The notes beneath the pieces are model-generated. The model saw only the letters and a list, made by a program, of their open reading frames with translations. It searched no databases and was not told the DNA's origin. From CAKPSH01 sp964634355 (GTDB taxonomy: Bacteria; Bacillota; Clostridia; TANB77; CAG-508), in NCBI GenBank assembly GCA_964634355.1, contig CAZWIF010000037.1:1-13453 (forward strand): a stretch of DNA of 13,453 nt. The letters run 5' to 3'. Position numbers and translations under genes: made by a program. The number at the start of each line of letters is the position of its first letter. The first letter of the stretch is position 1. Positions 8,168 through 13,453 of the stretch are shown here, one piece after another.

Positions 8168-8230
8168 TAACACATTATTCCATTTTACCAATTATTACTT
8201 AAAAAACTTTACGGCAACTTACCTTCTAGG

Positions 8231-8292
8231 TTTATATTAAGATTTTATTACAATTTGTTTACATAGAACAAATCGTAAAGCCTTAATATAAA
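8231..8292. repeat. Nested 62-nt inverted repeat upstream of the LRR gene
   Basis: An outer arm, TTTATATTAAG (8231-8241), is perfectly complementary to 8282-8292. An inner arm, TTACAATTTGTT (8248-8259), is complementary to 8267-8278 with one mismatch, around a 7-nt loop. CTTTACG at 8207-8213 could compete for CGTAAAG at 8274-8280. It lies in the 275-base spacer between ogg and the LRR gene, about 140 bases upstream of the LRR start and beyond the ogg terminator. Role unknown: an operator, a leader structure if transcription starts further upstream, or a small mobile repeat. Confidence 0.5.
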
Positions 8293-8316
8293 TTGCATTT
8301 TAACTTTCCTATTATA

Positions 8317-8345
8317 TACAAAAAGTGGCAAAGCCACTTTTTGTA
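8317..8345 (-). terminator. Rho-independent terminator of ogg
   Basis: TACAAAAAGTGGC (8317-8329) pairs perfectly with 8333-8345 around an AAA loop, and the stem gives a T5 run on the minus strand. It lies 22 bases after the ogg stop and closes the hpf-ROK-ogg unit. Confidence 0.9.
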
Positions 8346-8367
8346 TTATGATAGATTTATTGTATCC

Positions 8368-9231
8368 CTATGCTTCTCTCTTCCAGTAAAATAAATACTG
8401 TTGTGCAAGTCCTGCCAAATTAGAATACTTATCTTTAGCTAATTTTTGTAATTCATTCTTTGATACTTTCTCCTCGTTTTCATTATGTATATACAAATCA
8501 TTCATAACTCTTCTTACCCATACATCTATTGGAAAAACCTCGTATTTCTTTAAGGAGAATAACATTATACAATCTGCTACTTTAGGACCTACACCTGGCA
8601 GGGTTAATAGTTTTTCCCTTAATTTATCAGTATCTTTCTCATTTTTTAATTCCTCTAATGTTATTTCTCTGCTTAAAAATAACTTAGTTGTATCATAAAC
8701 TCTTTTATCTCTAAATCCAAGTCCTAATTCTCTTAATTCCTCTACACTTGCTTTACTTAATTGCTCAATAGTCGGAAATGTATAATATGTCTTATCATTC
8801 CATTCTATTTCATTCCCATATTTCTTAGATATTCTATTTATAATCCCCTTAATTCTCGGGATATTGTTGTTAGCAGATATTATAAAAGATATGATTATTT
8901 CCCACAAATCTTGATTAAGTATTCTAATTCCGCTTCCATATTTTATGCTGTTAGCAAGATGTTCATCTATATCAGACAATTTATTTTTTATATTTTCATA
9001 ATTAGTACTTAAATCAAAATAATCTTTACAGATTTTCTCTATGCTACCATCACATATACCTTTAAAAACAATATCATTATTAATTTTTTTTACGTTTAAA
9101 ACATTGTTTCCAAATACACCTGTGTAAGAATCGTCATCTTCTTTATCCCATCTAAAGCATTGTCCACATTCAAAAATATGTCTTGGCTCAAATGATTTTA
9201 TATTTTTCAAAATGTATTGCTGTTCTTTCAT
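8368..9231 (-). CDS. ogg: 8-oxoguanine DNA glycosylase / AP lyase
   Basis: This 287-residue bifunctional enzyme removes 8-oxoguanine from DNA and nicks the abasic site. The N-terminal OGG_N domain has the HIFECGQCFRW motif (18-28). The HhH-GPD domain contains SANNNIPRI (119-127), matching the NNN substrate-binding segment of eukaryotic OGG1. The hairpin LPGVGPKVADC (211-221) carries the catalytic Lys217, and FPIDVWVRR carries Asp236. The N-terminal domain makes it an OGG1-like enzyme rather than an AlkA or MutY type. AAAGGGAA precedes the ATG. It follows the broken ROK gene by 29 bases and is terminated by the hairpin at 8317-8345, so it depends on transcription from the hpf promoter or an undetected internal one. 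Confidence 0.94.
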   Translation of the reverse strand: MKEQQYILKNIKSFEPRHIFECGQCFRWDKEDDDSYTGVFGNNVLNVKKINNDIVFKGICDGSIEKICKDYFDLSTNYENIKNKLSDIDEHLANSIKYGSGIRILNQDLWEIIISFIISANNNIPRIKGIINRISKKYGNEIEWNDKTYYTFPTIEQLSKASVEELRELGLGFRDKRVYDTTKLFLSREITLEELKNEKDTDKLREKLLTLPGVGPKVADCIMLFSLKKYEVFPIDVWVRRVMNDLYIHNENEEKVSKNELQKLAKDKYSNLAGLAQQYLFYWKREA

Positions 9232-9260
9232 TCTATTCCCTTTCTAACTTCTAATTTCTG

Positions 9261-10158
9261 CTACAACAATGTTGCTCCAATCATTCCTGCATCATTTTCG
9301 AATTGTGCCATCACAATCTCAGGCATTTCATGATTAAATGTCTTTGCTTTACTTAAAGCATCATTTACTTTATCTCCCAACACATCTGTATGATATGCAT
9401 AGCTTCCCCCAATACAGATAACCTCTGGCTCAAATATATTAACTATATTTGTTATTCCCTCTGCCAAATTATCAGCAAATTCCTCTAGTATATCATCAAT
9501 CTTATCCATATTCCTTTTTGCAAATTCAAATATAATTTCTCCACTTAAATCTCCTGATAAATTTAGCCTTTCAGCAATCTTCCCTCTCAATCGTTTCATA
9601 GAACAATATACTTCAAAACATCCGCTTTCTTCCGCATGTACAATCAAGTCCATCTTTTTTTATAATTGTATGTCCTATTTCCATTCCTAGATATCTTTTG
9701 GGTTTAAGCATTTCTCCATTTAAAAATACAGCGCCACCAATTCCTGTTCCTAAACACATAAACACAGCATCATCATATCCTTTTAATGCTCCATATTTTT
9801 TTTCACATAATCCTGCACATTTAGCATCATTTGATAATCTTATAGGAATAGAAAAATATCTCCTAAGTTTCTCTACAATATGGAAATCATAAATTCCTAG
9901 ATTTTCAGCTTTAACAACAACTCCATCTTTGGATGTTCCTGGACATGCTATACCTATCATTTCTATATCTTCCATCTTCAAATTATTATCTTTTAAAATC
10001 TCATTTATAGCTATTGCTATTGTTTCTTCAACAACCTTAAGTATGTTTTTTCTAGCCTCAGAATTTAAAATTTTTTCCTTCTTTACCATAATATTACCAT
10101 TGTCATCTATTAATCCTACTGCAATATGACTTCCTCCAATATCTACTCCTATTTTCAT
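9261..10158 (-). pseudogene. ROK family sugar kinase (glucokinase-like), frameshifted by one inserted base
   Basis: The first 178 codons encode a ROK N-terminus: DIGGSHIAVGLID ATP-binding loop (6-18), SNDAKCAG with catalytic Asp111, CLGTGIGGAVFLNG (135-148), and GMEIGH with zinc-ligand His163, then CTCGRK. After this Lys codon an extra C (plus-strand G at 9624) shifts the frame and a stop follows at 9613-9615. The +1 frame continues exactly as expected with GCFEVYCSMKRLRG through IGGSY and ends at 9261. Removing that base restores the CxCGxxGC zinc motif and a normal kinase of 298 residues. The start has AGGAGAT upstream. Glucose phosphorylation is the likely ancestral role. It could be a recent null mutation or a sequencing error; the rest of the gene shows no decay. 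Confidence 0.88.
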
Positions 10159-10180
10159 AATTTATCTCCTATCACATAAG

Positions 10181-10207
10181 TGCATGTTGCGACCTTCGAC
10201 CCCTACG
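10181..10207 (-). repeat. GC-rich repeat fragment between hpf and the ROK gene
   Basis: Read on the minus strand, this island begins CGTAGGGGTCGAAGGTCGCA and stands out from the AT-rich surroundings in the 66-base hpf-ROK spacer. It shares the GTAGGGG start with the hairpin repeats at 10958-10983 and 11066-11091 but differs after that. It probably belongs to a related class of short interspersed repeat, here apparently lacking a good second arm. Confidence 0.4.
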
Positions 10208-10224
10208 TTTAAATATTCGTTTTA

Positions 10225-10761
10225 TTATCCTTCTGGTTCTACTAAACCATAATTTTTAGAATCTTTTAATCTGAATATTACATTTACCTTTCCTGTATCA
10301 ATATTTATAAATGTATAAAAATTATTTCCTGGTTTTTCTTGTAATTTCAATTTTGCATCCTCTGGTGCCATTGGTTTAATATCATAATATAATGTCTTTA
10401 TGATTTCATCTTCTATAGGTTTAACTTCTTCAACAAACATTGTTTCTTTAACTTTTAGTGAATCATCCCTGTTCATTTTATCTTTTTTAGTTTTAGCTTT
10501 TCTTATCTGTCCTTCTAGTATATCTATATCTTTATCAATTGCAGCATAAAGGTCTGTATGCTCTGTTACAGCTCTAAACATATCAAATTTTGTATTTACC
10601 TGTATCTCAGCTACTTGTGAGTTCTTTTCTGCTCTAGCAGTAACCGTTACATTCACATCCCACCCTTCAAAATATTTTTCAATTCTTTCTAATTTTTTCT
10701 CAGCGTAATCATTAATTGCGTCGGTAATTTTTACATCCTTTCCTGTTACCTTAATGTTCAT
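10225..10761 (-). CDS. hpf: Long-form ribosome hibernation promoting factor
   Basis: This 178-residue protein is the long HPF typical of Gram-positive bacteria, which inactivates 70S ribosomes and pairs them into 100S dimers in stationary phase. The N-terminal S30AE domain covers about residues 1-100, starting MNIKVTGKDVKITDAINDYA; it binds the decoding region of the 30S subunit. A charged linker follows. The C-terminal dimerisation domain (about 122-178) has the family signature KPMAPEDAKLKL, then NNFYTFINIDTGKVNVIFRL and KNYGLVEPE. Length is as expected. GGAAGGAAG precedes the ATG. It has a near-perfect promoter about 90 bases upstream and is first in the unit with the ROK and ogg genes. 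Confidence 0.96.
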   Translation of the reverse strand: MNIKVTGKDVKITDAINDYAEKKLERIEKYFEGWDVNVTVTARAEKNSQVAEIQVNTKFDMFRAVTEHTDLYAAIDKDIDILEGQIRKAKTKKDKMNRDDSLKVKETMFVEEVKPIEDEIIKTLYYDIKPMAPEDAKLKLQEKPGNNFYTFINIDTGKVNVIFRLKDSKNYGLVEPEG

Positions 10762-10847
10762 TTTACATCTTCCTTCCTTATAAATGTATTATTTAATATG
10801 TTAACAAATCCAATTGCTCACATATTTTTACTTAAGTTTTCAACCAT

Positions 10848-10877
10848 ATTATAACCAATCAACGACGACTTTGTCAA
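10848..10877 (-). promoter_or_regulatory. hpf promoter
   Basis: On the minus strand, the consensus TTGACA (10872-10877) and consensus TATAAT (10848-10853) are separated by 18 bases. It is among the strongest predicted promoters in the window. It leaves a leader of about 80 nt before hpf, with no clear structure in it. Confidence 0.8.
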
Positions 10878-10957
10878 CATATTAAATTGTTGTTTGTTGG
10901 GATGATTATGACATATTTATTGTATTTTATAATTTATAAATATTATTTATTTTAATC

Positions 10958-11091
10958 TGTAGGGGCAGGCCTTGCGTCTGCCCTGAAAATTGCAATATAT
11001 TTAAAATATTTGTATTATTTATTTTAAATGTATTTATTTAAAACAAAATTAAATTTTTGTTCAATGGGCGGACGCAAGGCCCGCCCCTACA
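10958..11091. repeat. MITE-like unit with GC-rich hairpin inverted ends
   Basis: In the 434-base gap between acpP and hpf, two 26-nt GC-rich blocks (10958-10983 and 11066-11091) form inverted ends around 82 bases of very AT-rich DNA with no reading frame. They match at 24 of 26 positions. Each block also folds on itself, GGGCAG with CTGCCC in one and GGGCGG with CCGCCC in the other; the two differences are a paired, compensatory change. Outer ends begin TGTAGGGGC. No target duplication is evident. It resembles non-autonomous palindromic elements of REP/MITE type. The remainder of the gap holds the hpf promoter, the acpP terminator and a direct repeat of TTCTCACATC (11092-11101, 11106-11115). 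Confidence 0.7.
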
Positions 11092-11146
11092 TTCTCACAT
11101 CTCATTTCTCACATCCCACCTACAAATTATAATTTATTGAATTTCT

Positions 11147-11175
11147 CAAAAAAAAATGCCAAACATGGCATTTTT
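11147..11175 (-). terminator. Rho-independent terminator of acpP
   Basis: AAAAATGCCA (11152-11161) pairs perfectly with TGGCATTTTT (11166-11175) around a 4-nt loop. On the minus strand the stem runs into about nine T. It lies about 20 bases after the acpP stop. Confidence 0.9.
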
Positions 11176-11195
11176 CTTTTGATTTCATTTTAATT

Positions 11196-11435
11196 TTATT
11201 GTCTGTCCCTAATATATTCTATAACATCATTTACTGTAGCTATTTTTTCAGCGTCAGCATCTGGAATTTCCATATCGAATTCTTCTTCTAATGCCATTAT
11301 TAATTCAACAACATCTAATGAGTCGGCTCCTAAATCATCTATGAAAGATGCTTCTTTTGTTACAGTATCCTCAGAAACACTTAGTTGTTCAACAATTATT
11401 TTTTTGACTTTCTCAAAAACTTCATCGTTTTCCAT
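11196..11435 (-). CDS. acpP: Acyl carrier protein
   Basis: This 79-residue acidic protein carries growing acyl chains in fatty acid synthesis and donates them to PlsX. The phosphopantetheine attachment site is Ser39 in the universal DDLGADSLDVVELIMALE motif. The sequence is full length, and the helices and the C-terminal ATVNDVIEYI segment are canonical. AAAGGAGGAAA precedes the ATG. It follows plsX by 70 bases, has a likely promoter of its own overlapping the plsX stop, and is closed by the terminator at 11147-11175. Pairing with plsX is the usual Gram-positive order, but the fab genes do not follow here. Confidence 0.97.
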   Translation of the reverse strand: MENDEVFEKVKKIIVEQLSVSEDTVTKEASFIDDLGADSLDVVELIMALEEEFDMEIPDADAEKIATVNDVIEYIRDRQ

Positions 11436-11480
11436 TTATATTTTCCTCCTTTATATTTTATCTAAACCAAATATACATAC

Positions 11481-11509
11481 AAGATAATATATATATCAAA
11501 TTTTGTCAA
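11481..11509 (-). promoter_or_regulatory. acpP internal promoter
   Basis: On the minus strand, consensus TTGACA (11504-11509) overlaps the plsX TGA stop codon (11506-11508). TATCTT (11481-11486) follows after 17 bases. It would let acpP be made in excess over plsX, as its high protein demand suggests. Confidence 0.6.
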
Positions 11510-12552
11510 GTGCTTTTTCCCATTTTTTGCATTTTTTCAAATTCTTCTATCATCATGTCTACTGCTTTATTATTTACGAATTGTTCCGCCTGTTTAATAG
11601 TAAAATAGAATAAATAATCATCACTACTTCCATGTGCTTTTACTACAGGTTTTTTTACACCTAAAAATAATGCCCCTCCATATTCTTTGTAATCCATTGT
11701 CTTCTTAAATCTATTTATAGCTGGCATACATGGTATTGCACCAATCATTGATAATATATTATGCTTCAAACTTTCTGTTAATGATTTCTTAACTAATTTT
11801 CCAACTCCCTCAACAGCTTTTAAGAATATATTTCCTGTAAATCCATCTGTAACTATTGCATCAACTTTACCAGAAAAAGCATCTCTACCTTCTATATTTC
11901 CAATAAAGTTTATTCCTAATTCTTCTGACTTTTCCTTCAACAAATTATATGATTCTTTAGTCAATTCATTTCCTTTAGTCTCTTCTGTTCCTATATTTAA
12001 TAATCCTATTGCTGGCTTTTCTATTCCAAATGTATTTTTTAAATATATACTAGACATTTGAGCAAATTGCAGTAAATTAATTGGTTTACAATTAGTATTT
12101 GCACCAGAATCAATTAATAATAGTCTACTGTGGTATGCTGGTAATATTCCCGCTAAGGCTGGTCTATCAATCCCTTTAATTCTGCCAACCAAAAGTGTCG
12201 CTCCTGTAAGCAAGGCACCTGAATTTCCAGCAGAAATAAACACATCTCCTGCACCTTCTTTTAATAATCTAAAACCTACAACCATTGATGAATCTTTTTT
12301 ATGTTTTATAGCTTCTGTTGGTTTATCCTCCATCTCTATTGTTTCTGTTGTATTGTGTATTTTAATTTTAGATGAAATTTCTCCTATTGTATTTTTACCA
12401 AACAACTCTTTCACTCTTGAATTAATAATTTCCTCATTACCAGTTAAAAGTATTTCTGTATCCTCCGCTACTTCTGTTATGGCTTTAACTGCTCCTTTTA
12501 TTACTGCATCAGGTGCATTATCTCCACCCATGGCATCCAATATTATAATCAC
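11506..12552 (-). CDS. plsX: Phosphate acyltransferase PlsX
   Basis: PlsX converts acyl-ACP and phosphate to acyl-phosphate, the acyl donor for PlsY in phospholipid synthesis; it is a peripheral membrane enzyme. The protein has 348 residues, the usual length. Family motifs are DAMGGDNAP (6-14), SAGNSGALL (107-115), RPALAGILP (130-138), LIDSGANTNCKP (146-157) and VTDGFTGNIFLKAVEG in the C-terminal half. The start is GTG at 12550-12552, with AGAGGG 7 bases upstream; the DAMGG motif sits at the expected distance from it. It leads the plsX-acpP unit. The rpmF gene that often precedes plsX is not present; accessory DNA lies beyond. Confidence 0.96.
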   Translation of the reverse strand: MIIILDAMGGDNAPDAVIKGAVKAITEVAEDTEILLTGNEEIINSRVKELFGKNTIGEISSKIKIHNTTETIEMEDKPTEAIKHKKDSSMVVGFRLLKEGAGDVFISAGNSGALLTGATLLVGRIKGIDRPALAGILPAYHSRLLLIDSGANTNCKPINLLQFAQMSSIYLKNTFGIEKPAIGLLNIGTEETKGNELTKESYNLLKEKSEELGINFIGNIEGRDAFSGKVDAIVTDGFTGNIFLKAVEGVGKLVKKSLTESLKHNILSMIGAIPCMPAINRFKKTMDYKEYGGALFLGVKKPVVKAHGSSDDYLFYFTIKQAEQFVNNKAVDMMIEEFEKMQKMGKST

Positions 12553-12595
12553 TACATATCCCTCTACTTTCTAATCACAGTTTATGCACTTAACT

Positions 12596-12624
12596 ATTTT
12601 ATTATTAATACTTAAAAAAATCAA
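12596..12624 (-). promoter_or_regulatory. plsX promoter
   Basis: On the minus strand, TTGATT (12619-12624) and TAAAAT (12596-12601) are 17 bases apart, giving a leader of about 35 nt. The region is AT-rich, so other choices are possible. It lies 38 bases from the dispersed repeat at 12662-12718. Confidence 0.45.
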
Positions 12625-12661
12625 TACTCTTTTACTATAAATTCAATAAAATTGTTACAGG

Positions 12662-12718
12662 ATGTTACAATTCACAGCTATTTTTACTAAGATAAGAGAA
12701 TTCTAATATAATTATTAA
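12662..12718 (-). repeat. 57-nt dispersed repeat, copy 2, upstream of plsX
   Basis: This is the inverted counterpart of 7-63: 12662-12678 is the exact complement of 47-63, and 12698-12718 matches 7-28 with one indel. The 19-base centre is unrelated. Relative to the downstream gene (plsX) it has the same orientation as copy 1 has to rpsT. Similarity stops at 12718, where the accessory segment with tnpV begins. In this copy the internal hairpin is weak. Confidence 0.6.
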
Positions 12719-12753
12719 GTAATGAGTTCGACCCCCGTGTATTTATTCATAGT

Positions 12754-12843
12754 ATGTCCTTAGAGTGTGTATCTATAAGGGAGAACTTAAATAAGGACAA
12801 AATTGCTCTTATTTGGTTCTTTCTTATTTTATTGGTGTTTTGA
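12754..12843 (+). CDS. Possible 29-residue hydrophobic leader peptide or gene remnant upstream of tnpV
   Basis: A short frame starts at ATG 12754 with MSLECVSIRENLNKDK and ends in a hydrophobic run, IALIWFFLILLVF, before TGA at 12841. The frame is open upstream to 12712. No ribosome binding site is visible. It could be the tail of a truncated gene, a leader peptide, or chance. It occupies the 190-base gap before tnpV, where I see no convincing promoter. Confidence 0.2.
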   Translation: MSLECVSIRENLNKDKIALIWFFLILLVF

Positions 12844-12910
12844 CAGCTAGATATGATATAAAAATTCAGTTCATTTTGTAACGAAAATAAATTTTAGGAG
12901 GTTTTGAGTT

Positions 12911-13273
12911 ATGAGAGAAATAACTTATCATAAAGAAGGAGATTATCTTATTCCTGACTTATATTTAGCAGAGAATGAATATGAGAAAAATTATCATATT
13001 GGAAAGTTTGGTCATTTAAGACTAGAATATTTGAAAAAACATAAAAGAGCTGATTATACTATAATGCTTATGGATGGAACTTTAAGAAAAAATATCATAG
13101 ATACTAATAAACAAGCTAAAGAAAGATTTGAAATACTAATGAAACAAATGCTAGAAAAAAATCCTATTGATGAGAATTTAAAAGATACTGACCCTTTAAA
13201 ATGGGTTGGTCTTATGAATAATTATAAATATTCAGTGGAAGAAATAATATTAAAAGAATTTATTTATATTTAA
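12911..13273 (+). CDS. tnpV: TnpV family transposon-encoded protein
   Basis: This 120-residue protein matches the TnpV family, first named from the clostridial chloramphenicol-resistance transposon Tn4451 and common in integrative elements of gut Clostridia. Typical features are the start REITYHKEGDYLIPDL, the GKFGHLRLEYLKKHKR segment (32-47), a helical middle with ILMKQM, and the ending KWVGLMNNYKYSVEEIILKEFIYI. The role is unproven; an excisionase-like accessory function has been suggested for the family. TTAGGAGG precedes the ATG at 8 bases. Strand and content differ from the genes to its left, which suggests an element boundary near 12719. No recombinase is visible in the window. Confidence 0.85.
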   Translation: MREITYHKEGDYLIPDLYLAENEYEKNYHIGKFGHLRLEYLKKHKRADYTIMLMDGTLRKNIIDTNKQAKERFEILMKQMLEKNPIDENLKDTDPLKWVGLMNNYKYSVEEIILKEFIYI

Positions 13274-13281
13274 GTTTTCAC

Positions 13282-13310
13282 TTGACTTTTACAAACATTA
13301 GTTCTATAAT
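13282..13310 (+). promoter_or_regulatory. Promoter of the KilA-N gene
   Basis: TTGACT (13282-13287), a spacer of 17 bases and consensus TATAAT (13305-13310) lie 8 bases after the tnpV stop. The next ATG is 34 bases downstream of the -10. It indicates that the following gene is transcribed independently of tnpV. Confidence 0.8.
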
Positions 13311-13344
13311 AGTAAAAGAATTTACAAAGATTGGAAGTGATATT

Positions 13345-13453
13345 ATGAGCAAAGAACTCATAAAAACACAAATGAAAGTAAAAGATAATTTAGTAAGCGT
13401 TATTAGAATTGGAAATGTAGATTATATTTCTTTAACAGATTTAGCACGATATA
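13345..13453 (+). CDS. KilA-N domain protein, N-terminal 36 residues (cut by window end)
   Basis: The frame starts at ATG 13345, with GGAAGTGA just upstream, and is open to the window end. The visible residues include VSVIRIGNVDYISLTDLARY, which matches the start of bacterial KilA-N domain proteins (a strand followed by DYISLTDxA). KilA-N is a DNA-binding domain found in phage and mobile-element proteins. Only the first part of the domain is present, so length and C-terminal domain are unknown. Its position after tnpV supports accessory DNA. Confidence 0.7.
   Translation, partial: MSKELIKTQMKVKDNLVSVIRIGNVDYISLTDLARY

Noticed and set aside
8200..8292. Possible cyclic-di-GMP or other known riboswitch upstream of the LRR gene
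   Set aside because: The conserved GEMM core sequences are absent, and the fold is a simple nested hairpin.
9613..9653. Programmed frameshift in the ROK gene
   Set aside because: No slippery heptamer or RF2-type stop context is present, and programmed shifting is not known in this family. A single inserted base explains the sequence better.
9261..9653. Second half of the ROK gene as a separate protein starting at ATG 9653
   Set aside because: The first residues to about 9624 are out-of-frame translation of the intact upstream half, with no ribosome binding site. The real homology begins at the insertion.
11092..11115. Direct repeat of TTCTCACATC as a CRISPR-like or target-site signal
   Set aside because: Only two short copies lie 4 bases apart on one side of the element, with no matching copy on the other side.
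12724..12740. TTCGA with flanking C-run resembling a tRNA T-arm, perhaps an att site in a tRNA end
   Set aside because: The flanking bases do not form the 5-bp T-stem, and no acceptor or anticodon arm can be found upstream.
12840..12862. TTGACA and TATAAA upstream of tnpV as a promoter
   Set aside because: The two hexamers are only 11 bases apart, and no -10 box lies at 16-18 bases.

Overview
The window comes from a low-GC Gram-positive anaerobe of the class Clostridia, probably a host-associated or fermentative member close to gut clostridia. The base composition is strongly AT-rich and ribosome binding sites are strong AGGAGG types. It carries AddB rather than RecBCD, a clostridial long hibernation factor, and a dockerin-tailed surface protein. 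No species can be named from the sequence alone.

Layout. At the left edge (1-475) rpsT (ribosomal protein S20) reads rightward with its own extended -10 promoter and a strong terminator. From 12552 back to 474 every gene reads leftward. In transcription order these are plsX and acpP (fatty acid and phospholipid synthesis), hpf (ribosome hibernation), a ROK sugar kinase broken by one inserted base, ogg (8-oxoguanine glycosylase), a secreted leucine-rich-repeat protein with a dockerin, addB (double-strand break repair), pgeF (laccase-domain purine nucleoside enzyme), an S66 LD-carboxypeptidase/MccF-like peptidase, and a family 4 uracil-DNA glycosylase. Terminators after acpP, ogg and the LRR gene, with promoters before plsX, acpP, hpf, the LRR gene and addB, divide the run into about four units: plsX-acpP, hpf-ROK-ogg, the LRR gene alone, and addB-pgeF-S66 peptidase-udg. 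The last unit has a DNA and nucleotide repair flavour. addA is not next to addB.

At the right edge (12720-13453) the strand switches and accessory DNA begins: a TnpV-family protein of the kind found in Tn4451-like elements, then a consensus promoter and the first 36 residues of a KilA-N domain protein cut by the window end.

The most interesting material is in the noncoding DNA. A family of 26-nt GC-rich hairpin repeats occurs in at least three copies whose differences largely preserve base pairing; two of the copies form the inverted ends of a MITE-like unit between acpP and hpf. A separate 57-nt repeat with conserved ends and a variable centre lies upstream of both rpsT and plsX, in the same orientation relative to each gene. 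A nested 60-nt hairpin lies upstream of the LRR gene. I found no convincing new multi-gene system. Most coding content is housekeeping.
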